Part shown: positions 1-5,485 of the stretch, piece after piece
Layout: each line of letters begins with the position of its first letter
Position numbering within the stretch: position 1 is the stretch's first letter
DNA from: Planctomycetota bacterium
GTDB lineage: Bacteria > Planctomycetota > MHYJ01 > JACPRB01
NCBI GenBank assembly: GCA_016200125.1
Contig: JACQFK010000624.1
Coordinates: forward strand, 1 to 6,557
Direction of reading: 5' to 3'
Length of the DNA: 6,557 bases
Program-made: the position numbers and the translations under genes
Notes under the pieces: model-generated
Databases searched by the model: none
The model's input: only the letters and a program-made list of their open reading frames with translations
Told to the model about the DNA's origin: nothing

Positions 1-963
1 GATCACCTCGTCGAAGGCGGCGTCGGGGAAAGGCAGGGTGTAGACGCTGCCGCGCAGGGCCAGGCAGCCGCGGCGGAACATGAAGCGCAGCTTCTGAATC
101 GAGACGTCCAGCCCGATCATGCCGGGCACGCTCTCGAGGATGCGGCTGGAGCCGCAGCCGATGTCGAGCACCCGGCCTCCGGGGCGGTGCCAGCCCATGA
201 TGATCTCGTGGCGCTTGCGCTGCCAGAAGCGCTGGAGGAAGTGGGGGCTGTCGTAGGCGCGGTGGTCGTAGTCGCACCAGTCGCAGCCGTTGCGCAGCTG
301 CCAGAGCGAGTGGAGCGTCTTCGCCAGCTGGATCCCGAACTTGAGGACCCGCGCCTTGGACACGCCCGCGCCGCGCGCCTTGTAGGTGAAGGGCACTTCG
401 ACGACGCCGTGGCCCATGCCGACCAGCTTGATCAGGATCTCCTCGAGCGTGTCGAAGTTGCGCCGCGTGATCGTGATCTCCTGGAGCGCCGAGCGCCGGT
501 AGAGGCGGAAGCCGCTCGACATGTCGTGGATCGGGATCGAAAGGACGCGCCGGAACACCGTGTTGAGGATCCGGCTGAGCACCGAGCGGAGCCCGCTCAC
601 GTCGGAGGATCCTCCCGCGACGTAACGGGAGGCGATGACGACGCCGCCGCGGTCGCGCGCGGCGTAGAGGTCGCGGATGAAGGACGGGTCGTGGGAGTAG
701 TCGGCGTCCATCGTGACGATGTACTTCCCCTGGGCGAGCTCGAAGGCCTCCTTCAGCGCCTTGCCGTAGCCCCGCTCCTTCTGGAAGTGGACCTTGGCCC
801 CGTGCATCGTCGACCGCGCGGCGGTGTCGTCGGTCGAGCCGCCGTCGACCACGATGATCTCGTAGGCGCCGATCGACTTGGCGACCTCGTGCAGGCGGGG
901 CAGGAGGTTGGAGAGGTTGTCGGCCTCGTTGATGGCCGGCAGGATGATGGAGAGCTCTGTCAC
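1..963 (-). CDS. Bifunctional GT2 glycosyltransferase / class I SAM methyltransferase, C-terminus cut by window edge
   Basis: The frame is open from GTG 963 to the window edge, giving 321 residues with no stop, so the gene is partial. Residues 1 to about 215 are a dolichol-phosphate-mannose-synthase-like GT2 domain: N-terminal LSIILPAINEADNL, VVDGGSTDDT (about 38-47), the metal/nucleotide-sugar DAD at 86-88 followed by YSHDP, and DMSSGFRLYRRSAL further on. After a linker with CDWCDYDHRAYDS and QRFWQRKRHEII comes a methyltransferase fold, with SAM motif I RVLDIGCGSSRI at about 263-274 and an acidic motif II (MIGLDVS). Fusions of this kind are known and usually lie in polysaccharide or lipid-linked sugar loci; the substrate cannot be told from sequence. 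The protein looks cytoplasmic, with no membrane segment in the visible part. GTG was chosen because it directly precedes the conserved first beta strand and no earlier in-frame start is visible. It has no Shine-Dalgarno and diverges from moaA. Confidence 0.9.
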   Translation of the reverse strand, partial: MTELSIILPAINEADNLSNLLPRLHEVAKSIGAYEIIVVDGGSTDDTAARSTMHGAKVHFQKERGYGKALKEAFELAQGKYIVTMDADYSHDPSFIRDLYAARDRGGVVIASRYVAGGSSDVSGLRSVLSRILNTVFRRVLSIPIHDMSSGFRLYRRSALQEITITRRNFDTLEEILIKLVGMGHGVVEVPFTYKARGAGVSKARVLKFGIQLAKTLHSLWQLRNGCDWCDYDHRAYDSPHFLQRFWQRKRHEIIMGWHRPGGRVLDIGCGSSRILESVPGMIGLDVSIQKLRFMFRRGCLALRGSVYTLPFPDAAFDEVI

Positions 964-973
964 CGGTGGGGAG

Positions 974-979
974 AATATA
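974..979 (-). promoter_or_regulatory. Putative -10 box for the GT2-methyltransferase gene
   Basis: Read on the minus strand these bases are TATATT, one mismatch from TATAAT, in an A/T island within very GC-rich DNA. Transcription would start about 6-7 bases on, near 967, leaving only a few bases before the GTG at 963. No convincing -35 is seen. This is inferred from position and composition only. Confidence 0.4.
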
Positions 980-980
980 G

Positions 981-986
981 CATAAT
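981..986 (+). promoter_or_regulatory. Putative -10 box for moaA
   Basis: CATAAT is one mismatch from TATAAT and lies 6 bases before the moaA GTG at 993. A start of transcription at the usual distance would fall on or next to the start codon, giving a leaderless mRNA. The -35 region (around 958-963, TGTCAC) matches poorly. It sits back to back with the minus-strand -10 box in a 29-bp intergenic gap. Confidence 0.4.
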
Positions 987-992
987 GCCCGC

Positions 993-1973
993 GTGCTCAT
1001 CGATAGTTACGGCCGCGCCGTCACCAACCTGCGGCTCTCGATCACCGACCGCTGCAACCTCCGCTGCGTCTACTGCATGCCCGCGGAGCCCGAGTGGATG
1101 CCGCAGCCGGAGATCCTCAGCTTCGAGGAGCTCGGACGGATCGTCGTCGTGGCCGTCTCGCTGGGCATCACCGACTTCCGCCTCACGGGCGGCGAGCCCA
1201 CCGCGCGGCGGGACCTGCCGGAGCTCGTCCGCCGCATCGCCTCGACGCCGGGGGTGAAGGACCTGGCGATGACCACGAACGGGATCCTGCTCTCGAAGCT
1301 GGCCCGGCCGCTCCGCGAGGCGGGGCTCCGGCGCCTCAACATCAGCCTCGACACCCTCCGGGGCGAGAAGTTCGTCCACATCGCCCGGCGCGACGGCTTC
1401 CGCGAGACCTGGGAGGGGATCGAGGCCGCCGACGCCGCGGGCTTCCGGCCGCTCAAGATCAACATGGTCGTCATGAGGGGCGTGAACGACGACGAGATCG
1501 TCGACTTCGCCGCGATGGCGCGCACGCGGCCCTGGCAGATCCGCTACATCGAGTTCATGCCGCTCGACGGCGACAACACCTGGACGCGCGAGCAGGTGGT
1601 CCCGGCGAAGGAGATCCTGGCGAAGATCCACGCGGCCTGGCCGCTCGACCTGGTGGCCGACGGCCCGCTCAGCGATCCCGCCCGGATCTTCCGCTTCCGC
1701 GACGGCGTCGGCGACATCGGGATCATCGCCAGCGTCTCCGAGCCCTTCTGCTTCGCCTGCGACCGCATCCGCGTGACGCCGGACGGGAAGCTGCGCACCT
1801 GCCTCTTCTCGACCTGGGAGACCGACCTCAAGGGCCCGATGCGCTCGGGCGCTTCCGATGCGGAGCTTGCGGACCTGATCCGCGGCGCCGTCGTGAAGAA
1901 GGAGGCGGGGCACGGGATCAACGACCCGAAGTTCGTGAAACCCCAGCGGGCGATGTACGCCATCGGAGGCTAG
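993..1973 (+). CDS. moaA: GTP 3',8-cyclase MoaA (molybdenum cofactor biosynthesis)
   Basis: This 326-residue radical-SAM enzyme rearranges GTP to 3',8-cyclo-7,8-dihydro-GTP, the first step of molybdopterin synthesis, in the cytoplasm. The N-terminal radical-SAM cluster motif is SITDRCNLRCVYCMP, with Cys21, Cys25 and Cys28 binding the SAM-associated [4Fe-4S]. The SAM-contacting LTGGEPT is at 64-70. The second, substrate-binding [4Fe-4S] motif is C253-x2-C256-x13-C270 within EPFCFACDRIRVTPDGKLRTC. The protein ends in IGG, the conserved Gly-Gly tail that MoaC-coupled catalysis needs. Length and both clusters are complete, so the gene should be functional. The GTG start gives LIDSYGRAVTNLRLSITDRC, the usual MoaA N-terminus, and it has no Shine-Dalgarno. 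The next gene follows after one base. No moaC, moaE or moeA lies in the window. Confidence 0.97.
   Translation: MLIDSYGRAVTNLRLSITDRCNLRCVYCMPAEPEWMPQPEILSFEELGRIVVVAVSLGITDFRLTGGEPTARRDLPELVRRIASTPGVKDLAMTTNGILLSKLARPLREAGLRRLNISLDTLRGEKFVHIARRDGFRETWEGIEAADAAGFRPLKINMVVMRGVNDDEIVDFAAMARTRPWQIRYIEFMPLDGDNTWTREQVVPAKEILAKIHAAWPLDLVADGPLSDPARIFRFRDGVGDIGIIASVSEPFCFACDRIRVTPDGKLRTCLFSTWETDLKGPMRSGASDAELADLIRGAVVKKEAGHGINDPKFVKPQRAMYAIGG
1965..1969 (+). promoter_or_regulatory. Shine-Dalgarno for the Uxx-star-like gene, inside moaA
   Basis: GGAGG lies 5 bases before the GTG at 1975. It consists of the codons (GGA GGC) for the conserved C-terminal Gly-Gly of MoaA, so one stretch serves both protein ends. 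It supports GTG 1975 as the start and translational coupling to moaA. Confidence 0.7.
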
Positions 1974-1974
1974 C

Positions 1975-2193
1975 GTGGCGGTCGTGATCTACGGGAAGGA
2001 CGGCTGCGGGTTCACGAAGGCGGCCTGCGACGATTTCGCCCGGCGCGGCGTCCCCTTCCAGTACGTGAACGTCCAGGCCGACGGCGACAAGCTCAAGGAA
2101 CTGCTCCGCCACACGAAGGGGAAGCGGGTCGTCCCGGTGATCGTCGATGACGGAAAAGTGACCGTCGGCTTCAACGGCACCTGCGGCGTCTAA
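1975..2193 (+). CDS. Glutaredoxin-like protein of the Uxx-star type, cysteine form
   Basis: A 72-residue thioredoxin-fold protein. The N-terminal strand VVIYGKDGCGFTKAAC carries a CGFT redox motif (Cys11, Thr14) where glutaredoxins have CPYC or CPxT. A central KRVVPVIV (the cis-Pro region) and the C-terminal VTVGFNGTCGV follow. The last Cys (70) is third from the end, so the protein closes with Cys-x-x-stop. From memory, the Uxx-star family of small glutaredoxin-like (seleno)proteins is named for a Sec-x-x-stop end with a Cys or Sec active site; this fits as an all-cysteine member (both codons TGC, no in-frame TGA). The substrate is unknown. Its place one base after moaA suggests co-expression and perhaps thiol or Fe-S upkeep for a radical-SAM enzyme, which is inference. 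Cys18 is a third cysteine. Confidence 0.8.
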   Translation: MAVVIYGKDGCGFTKAACDDFARRGVPFQYVNVQADGDKLKELLRHTKGKRVVPVIVDDGKVTVGFNGTCGV

Positions 2194-2220
2194 TTCCGCG
2201 TAAACCCGGAGATTTCCGCG
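2194..2220 (+). repeat. Direct repeat TTCCGCG x2, 20-bp period, upstream of a sigma-54 promoter
   Basis: TTCCGCG occurs at 2194-2200 and again at 2214-2220, a spacing of 20 bp, close to two helical turns. It lies 34-60 bp upstream of the -24 element of the LOG promoter, so it could be an activator site, although sigma-54 enhancers are usually further away. Chance occurrence is possible at this GC content. Confidence 0.3.
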
Positions 2221-2251
2221 CCTTTCCCCCCTTTCACGGCCCGCCGACCCC

Positions 2252-2268
2252 TTGGCACGGTCCTTGCG
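2252..2268 (+). promoter_or_regulatory. Sigma-54 (RpoN) -24/-12 promoter of the LOG-family gene
   Basis: TTGGCACG-GTCC-TTGC matches the sigma-54 consensus YTGGCACG-N4-TTGC at every fixed position; only the weak A/T preference after TTGC is missed. The GG (2254-2255) and GC (2266-2267) are at the correct 12-bp register. Transcription is predicted at about 2279, three bases before the ATG at 2282. Such a promoter needs an AAA+ enhancer-binding protein, which is not encoded in the window. Confidence 0.8.
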
Positions 2269-2281
2269 CTCTTTCGGGGCG

Positions 2282-3037
2282 ATGAAGATCGCAGGACGCA
2301 AGCCGCTGGTCGACGACTTTCACAGCGCGGAGCCTTGGAGAGTGCTGAGGATCCTGGGGGAGTTCGTCAGCTCCGTCGACGAGATGAACGCCGTGGGACC
2401 GGCGATCTCGATCTTCGGCAGCGCGAGGATGGGCCCCGGCCATCCGGCCTACCGGGACACGGTGAAGCTGGCCCGCCGCCTGGTCAAGCGGGGCTTCGGC
2501 GTCATCACCGGCGGAGGCCCCGGCGTGATGGAGGCGGGGAACAAGGGGGCGCACGAGGAGGGCGGCGTCTCGGTGGGGCTCAACATCGAGCTTCCCCTGG
2601 AGCAGAAGCCCAACCCCTTCCAGACCCTCTCCCTGCGCTTCAGATACTTCTTCGTGCGCAAGGTGATGTTCGTCCGCCACTCCGTCGGTTACGTCGTCAT
2701 GCCCGGAGGCTTCGGTACGCTGGACGAGATGTTCGAGGCGCTGACCCTGATCCAGACCGAGAAGACCTATCCGTTCCCGGTGCTGCTCTACGGACGGAAG
2801 TACTGGGAGGGGCTGGTCGACTGGATGCGCAAGTCCTTGCTGAAGGAGGGCGCCATCGGGACGACCGACCTGGAGCTGCTCCAGGTGGTCGACTCGGTCG
2901 ACGAGACGATGGACGCGCTCGAGAAGCAGCTGCAGGTGAAGGCGGACCGGATGCGCCGCTCGGGCCTGCCGGGGCTCAACGAACGGCTGCTGAAGATGTT
3001 CCCCGCGTCGAGCGGGGCCGGCGAAGGAAAGGACTAG
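2282..3037 (+). CDS. LOG-family protein (Rossmann-fold nucleotide phosphoribohydrolase type)
   Basis: A 251-residue member of the LOG / lysine-decarboxylase-like family (TIGR00730 type). These enzymes hydrolyse the N-glycosidic bond of nucleoside 5'-monophosphates, including cytokinin nucleotides; the substrate here is unknown. Motifs: GPAISIFGSAR at 39-49 (phosphate-binding strand and loop), VITGGGPGVMEAGNKGA at 74-90, FFVRKVMF with Arg126 at 123-130, and the signature PGGFGTLDEMFE at 141-152, with Glu149 in the catalytic PGGxGTxxE position. The N-terminal EPWRVLRILGEFV helix is typical of the longer bacterial subgroup, so ATG 2282 is preferred to the later Met35. A TTG at 2252 would lengthen the frame but lies inside the sigma-54 promoter. 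The Shine-Dalgarno is weak (GGGGCG). The gene stands alone behind its promoter and its stop overlaps the convergent gene. Confidence 0.92.
   Translation: MKIAGRKPLVDDFHSAEPWRVLRILGEFVSSVDEMNAVGPAISIFGSARMGPGHPAYRDTVKLARRLVKRGFGVITGGGPGVMEAGNKGAHEEGGVSVGLNIELPLEQKPNPFQTLSLRFRYFFVRKVMFVRHSVGYVVMPGGFGTLDEMFEALTLIQTEKTYPFPVLLYGRKYWEGLVDWMRKSLLKEGAIGTTDLELLQVVDSVDETMDALEKQLQVKADRMRRSGLPGLNERLLKMFPASSGAGEGKD
3001..3017. terminator. GC hairpin near the convergent gene ends
   Basis: CCCCGC (3001-3006) and GCGGGG (3012-3017) form a perfect 6-bp stem with a 5-nt loop. It lies inside the last LOG codons and 17 bp beyond the stop of the minus-strand operon. There is no T-tract on either side, so any terminator role, most plausibly for the leftward operon, is uncertain. 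Confidence 0.3.
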
Positions 3038-3741
3038 TAGGGCTTCTTCTTCAGCGCGGTCAGCAGCTGGGCGCGCTTCGCGGGCCACTTGTCGTCGGCC
3101 TCGGCCTTCCAGACCTTGATGTCCTTCCACCAGGCGAACTGCGCGCCGTTGATCAGCTCGCAGCGCGACCGGGTCGGGGTCATTCCCTCGGCCTTGCCGA
3201 TCACCATCTGGGTGTCGTCGATGGTGGCGATCATCTCGTCGCCGAAGACCTCCCACACCACCGTGTGCCAGGCGCCATCGTTCAGCTTCATCCGCTTCGA
3301 GTCGACGTCCGTTCCCTTGGTGGTCGGGCCGGTGCCGGACATCTTCACGATCTTGAACTGGTCGGGGTTGAGGATGAGCCGCGCCACGTGCTCCTTGTCG
3401 TCGAGCGCGAAGCCCATCCAGGGGGAGCCGTCGGACTTGAAGGAGAACTGGACGACGATGTTGTTGTCGCCGCCGAGCTTGCGGGACATCGCGGGATGGT
3501 GGCCGTCCGCGGCGATCTCCGCCGACTTGACCGCGTCGCCCTCGACGACGAAGTTACCCTTGTACTTGTTCCACTCCTTGGACCAGCTGCCGCCCTCGAA
3601 CTTCTCCTCCCAGAGCAGCTCGCCGCGCTTCACCATCCAGACCTTGCCGTCGGGCTTTTCCTTCTTCTTGACGTCGGTCTTCTTGTCCTGGGCGAAGGCG
3701 AGGCAGGGGGCGAGGGCGAGGATGAGGGCGAGACTGCGCAT
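3034..3741 (-). CDS. Secreted concanavalin-A/LamG-like (DUF1080-type) protein
   Basis: 235 residues. MRSLALILALAPCLAFA is a clear Sec signal peptide with likely cleavage after Ala17 (AFA-Q). A lysine-rich linker (residues 20-33) follows, then a beta-sandwich-like domain with LLWEEKFEGGSW, VVEGDAVKSAE, IVVQFSFKSDGSPWMGFALDD, WHTVVWEVFGDEMIATIDD and FAWWKDIKVWKA. The pattern (poor solvent-exposed strands, D-x-x-W near a drop in the profile, a strand ending KDIKVWKA) resembles DUF1080 / 3-keto-disaccharide hydrolase-like or LamG domains, which bind or cleave carbohydrate outside the cytoplasm. No catalytic residues can be assigned, so function stays open. Cys13 is not in a good lipobox (LAPC). 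The start at 3741 is chosen over the upstream ATG at 3795 because it opens the signal peptide and has a strong Shine-Dalgarno. It lies 91 bp downstream of the cupin gene and its stop shares CTAG with the LOG stop. Confidence 0.8.
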   Translation of the reverse strand: MRSLALILALAPCLAFAQDKKTDVKKKEKPDGKVWMVKRGELLWEEKFEGGSWSKEWNKYKGNFVVEGDAVKSAEIAADGHHPAMSRKLGGDNNIVVQFSFKSDGSPWMGFALDDKEHVARLILNPDQFKIVKMSGTGPTTKGTDVDSKRMKLNDGAWHTVVWEVFGDEMIATIDDTQMVIGKAEGMTPTRSRCELINGAQFAWWKDIKVWKAEADDKWPAKRAQLLTALKKKPY

Positions 3742-3748
3742 GACCGGG

Positions 3749-3754
3749 CTCCTT
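3749..3754 (-). promoter_or_regulatory. Strong Shine-Dalgarno fixing the secreted protein's start
   Basis: On the minus strand AAGGAG lies 7 bases before the ATG at 3741. It is the best ribosome site on this strand and argues against the upstream in-frame ATG at 3795, which would put 18 residues ahead of the signal peptide. Confidence 0.8.
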
Positions 3755-3769
3755 CCGCTCCAACGATCC

Positions 3770-3795
3770 ATGGGTGAACCGGATGACTTACCCAT
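3770..3795. repeat. Inverted repeat ATGGGT/ACCCAT in the gap before the secreted-protein gene
   Basis: ATGGGT (3770-3775) and ACCCAT (3790-3795) are 6-bp inverted arms around 14 bases, in the 91-bp gap between cupin and secreted-protein genes. A second small dyad, CGAA-TAT-TTCG at 3814-3824, lies in a local A/T-rich patch. They could be an operator and promoter region or an RNA hairpin in the leader. No convincing -35/-10 pair was found. Confidence 0.3.
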
Positions 3796-3832
3796 AGATA
3801 CACGCCAGGGAGGCGAATATTTCGGGGGGAAT

Positions 3833-4171
3833 CTACAACTTCCGGACCACGTAGTTGGGGTGGGGGGTCATCATCACCAGCAGCGTGAGGTTGCCGCCGC
3901 TGTCGTTCTTGAGGGAGTGCTCCACGCCCGAGGGGACGTAGACCACGTTCTTCTCCCCCACCTCGCGGACCTCGGCGCCGATCTTGAAGAGGCCGCAGCC
4001 CTCGACCACGTAGTAGATCTTGTCGCAGTCCTCGTGGGTGTGGGGCTTCTGCTCCTGGCCGGGGGCGACCGCGTAGACGTCGCAGAACATCTTCTCGCTC
4101 TCGAACAGGGAGACCTTGGCGAGCTTCTCGGGCGAGAATTTCCGCCCGTCCATCACGCTCTTGACGTCCAT
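3833..4171 (-). CDS. Small single-domain cupin protein
   Basis: 112 residues forming one cupin barrel. Motif 1 reads G38-QEQKP-H44-T-H46-EDCD-K51-IYYVVEG: both histidines are present but the usual metal-binding Glu is Lys51. Motif 2 is G72-EKNVVYV-P80-S-G82-VE-H85-SLKN, complete with the third histidine. Two or three histidines could still hold a metal, but the change makes this a variant, perhaps a small-molecule binding or sensing protein rather than a classical dioxygenase or isomerase. It has no signal peptide, so it should be cytoplasmic. ATG 4171 is preceded by AAAGGAAGAGG, a good ribosome site, and lies 10 bp after the phosphoesterase stop, so it should be co-transcribed. The substrate is unknown. 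Confidence 0.88.
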   Translation of the reverse strand: MDVKSVMDGRKFSPEKLAKVSLFESEKMFCDVYAVAPGQEQKPHTHEDCDKIYYVVEGCGLFKIGAEVREVGEKNVVYVPSGVEHSLKNDSGGNLTLLVMMTPHPNYVVRKL

Positions 4172-4181
4172 CCTCTTCCTT

Positions 4182-4937
4182 TCAGAGCCCCAGCGCGAGG
4201 CGCATCCCCAGGGCGTTGGGAAGCCGCTTGATCCGCCGGATCTTCCGGGCGGTCTTCTTGTAGTTGTACTCGACCCGGCGGAAGAGGACGGTCTTGCCGT
4301 CGAAGATGACGTAGCAGGAGCGGGTGTCGCCGTCGCGCGGCTGGCCCACCGAGCCGACGTTGACGAAGAACTTGCCCTTCACGACGGGGTAGGGCCCCTC
4401 GATGCGGTTCTGCTGGAGGAAGGGCCGGTTCTCGAAGAAGATCCCCGGGAGGTGGGTGTGGCCTCCGAAGGCCACCCGCTTGATCTTCTTGAAGATCGCC
4501 GTCATGAACTCCGGGTTGTAGCAGGCCTCGGGCATCACGTATTCCCGCGTCGGGTCGATCGGCGACGCGTGGACGTAGAGCACGTCGCCGTGGGTGGCGA
4601 AGCGCGGCATCTGCTCGAGGTAGGTCCAGTACTTCCGGTTTTCGTGGGCGGGGTAGTGGGGCGACTTGAGCTGGTCCTTGGTCCACCAGGCGGAGGCCTC
4701 GGCCTTCCAGTTGAAGCCCACGGGCTGGTAGAGGATGCCCTCCTCGTGGTTGCCCATCAGGGTGAACTCGAAGAGGTCCATCGCGATCTTGAGCACCTGC
4801 CGGGGGCTGGGGCCGTAGCCCAGCAGGTCGCCCAGGCAGACGATCTCCTCGCACTCGTTCTCGTGGATGTCGTCGAGGACCGCCTCGAGCGCCTCGATGT
4901 TGGAGTGGATATCCGAGACGATCGCGGTGCGTTTCAT
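4182..4937 (-). CDS. Calcineurin-like metallophosphoesterase
   Basis: 251 residues. The five metallophosphoesterase blocks are all present: D9-I-H11 (SDIHSN), GD37-LLGYGP, GN63-H64-E, H123 (VLYVHASP) and GGH160-T-H162. GSVGQPRDGD follows near the C-terminus. This set binds two metal ions and hydrolyses phosphomono- or diesters. The GDLLGYGP and GSVGQPRDGD forms place it with the single-domain group often labelled diadenosine-tetraphosphatase or Ser/Thr phosphatase related; the true substrate of that group is generally undetermined. It is cytoplasmic, with a basic C-terminal tail (KKTARKIRRIKRLP). It begins 7 bp after the Fe-S gene stop and has no clear Shine-Dalgarno, so it is probably translated by coupling within that operon. 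Confidence 0.92.
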   Translation of the reverse strand: MKRTAIVSDIHSNIEALEAVLDDIHENECEEIVCLGDLLGYGPSPRQVLKIAMDLFEFTLMGNHEEGILYQPVGFNWKAEASAWWTKDQLKSPHYPAHENRKYWTYLEQMPRFATHGDVLYVHASPIDPTREYVMPEACYNPEFMTAIFKKIKRVAFGGHTHLPGIFFENRPFLQQNRIEGPYPVVKGKFFVNVGSVGQPRDGDTRSCYVIFDGKTVLFRRVEYNYKKTARKIRRIKRLPNALGMRLALGL

Positions 4938-4944
4938 GCCGTCG

Positions 4945-5430
4945 CTAGGGGGCCAGCGCCTCCAGAACGTTGAGCTCCACGAGGACCATCTTCTGTCCGC
5001 ACGCCTCGGCCATGCGCTGCACCAGGTACCGCTTGAGCGCCAGGAACGAGGCCGCGGAAGTGCCCACGCTCCGGCCGAAGAACCGCGCGAGGACCCGGTC
5101 CCCGGCCACGTCGACGAGCTGCATCTGCAGCCCGTTCAGGTCGAAGAGGGGGAAGACGTCCGCCTCCAGCGCCTTGACGATCAGCGCCCGCTTCTGGGCG
5201 CTGGACAGACCCGAGCTGTCCGGGACGTCCCGGGGCAGCGGTTTCCCCCAGACCTCGTTCAGGATGGCCTGCAGGTCGTCCCAGCAGGAGCTGCATCCGC
5301 CCCCGGCGTGGGTGACCGCCGTGATCTCCTCCACCTGCCTGAGCCGGTGGTCGGCGATGGCCTTGCGGATGACGTCCTCGGCGACGACATAACAGCGGCA
5401 GATGATGTTGCGCGCGGGAGGGCTCGCCAT
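4945..5430 (-). CDS. BFD-like [2Fe-2S] protein with a cysteine-less Nfu-like C-terminal domain
   Basis: 161 residues in two parts. Residues 9-60 form a BFD-like [2Fe-2S] domain, as in the middle of NifU and in bacterioferritin-associated ferredoxin: C11-R-C13 near the N-terminus, then THAGGGC46-SSC49, spaced as expected. Residues about 77-155 resemble the NifU C-terminal (Nfu) domain (LEADVFPLFDLNGLQMQLVDVAGDRVLARFFG), but where Nfu has a CxxC cluster motif this protein has S120-V-G-T123. It therefore probably keeps one stable [2Fe-2S] cluster and has lost the scaffold or carrier cluster; the IscU-like N-terminal domain of NifU is also absent. Likely roles are electron transfer or a partner in Fe-S assembly. 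It is the first gene of a leftward operon with a putative sigma-70 promoter just upstream. Confidence 0.8.
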   Translation of the reverse strand: MASPPARNIICRCYVVAEDVIRKAIADHRLRQVEEITAVTHAGGGCSSCWDDLQAILNEVWGKPLPRDVPDSSGLSSAQKRALIVKALEADVFPLFDLNGLQMQLVDVAGDRVLARFFGRSVGTSAASFLALKRYLVQRMAEACGQKMVLVELNVLEALAP

Positions 5431-5442
5431 CTCGCTGGCCGA

Positions 5443-5471
5443 AGTCTAGCACAGGGGAGGGGGCATTGCAA
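5443..5471 (-). promoter_or_regulatory. Putative sigma-70-type promoter of the Fe-S operon
   Basis: On the minus strand TTGCAA (5471-5466) and TAGACT (5448-5443) are separated by exactly 17 bp, with TGC directly before the -10 (extended -10). Transcription would begin near 5436, about six bases before the ATG at 5430. The -35 matches 4 of 6 and the -10 matches 4 of 6. Confidence 0.5.
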
Positions 5472-5485
5472 TCGACGGGGGGGCC

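Noticed and set aside
187..1257. 356-codon open frame on the plus strand across the glycosyltransferase and the moaA start
   Set aside because: It lies antisense to a GT2-methyltransferase frame with clear motifs and then out of frame in moaA. Its product is low complexity (Val/Ala/Glu/Asp/Arg), typical of GC-rich shadow frames.
960..1913. 317-codon minus-strand frame opposite moaA
   Set aside because: moaA is complete, with both Fe-S motifs. The antisense product is Arg/Ala/Asp/Val-rich with no domain.
1975..2193. Selenocysteine-encoding gene
   Set aside because: Both key positions are TGC, and there is no in-frame TGA or visible SECIS-like hairpin.
2252..2281. TTG 2252 as the LOG start
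   Set aside because: The TTG is the first part of the sigma-54 -24 element, and the predicted transcript starts after it.
3690..3741. Lipoprotein signal (Cys13)
   Set aside because: The residues before Cys are L-A-P; Pro at -1 is not a normal lipobox, whereas AFA-Q is a good signal peptidase I site.
2335..3777. 480-codon plus-strand frame over LOG and the secreted-protein gene
   Set aside because: It crosses two convergent genes with strong family motifs and a signal peptide. Its translation is biased and has no recognisable domain.
3742..3795. N-terminal extension of the secreted protein to the ATG at 3795
   Set aside because: It would put 18 polar residues before a clean signal peptide and ignore the AAGGAG 7 bases before ATG 3741.
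3089..4231. 380-codon plus-strand frame opposite the secreted protein and cupin
   Set aside because: It is antisense to two well-supported genes with ribosome sites and contains no family motif.
4116..4973. 285-codon plus-strand frame opposite the phosphoesterase
   Set aside because: The minus strand carries all five metallophosphoesterase motifs; the plus frame is a GC-driven shadow.
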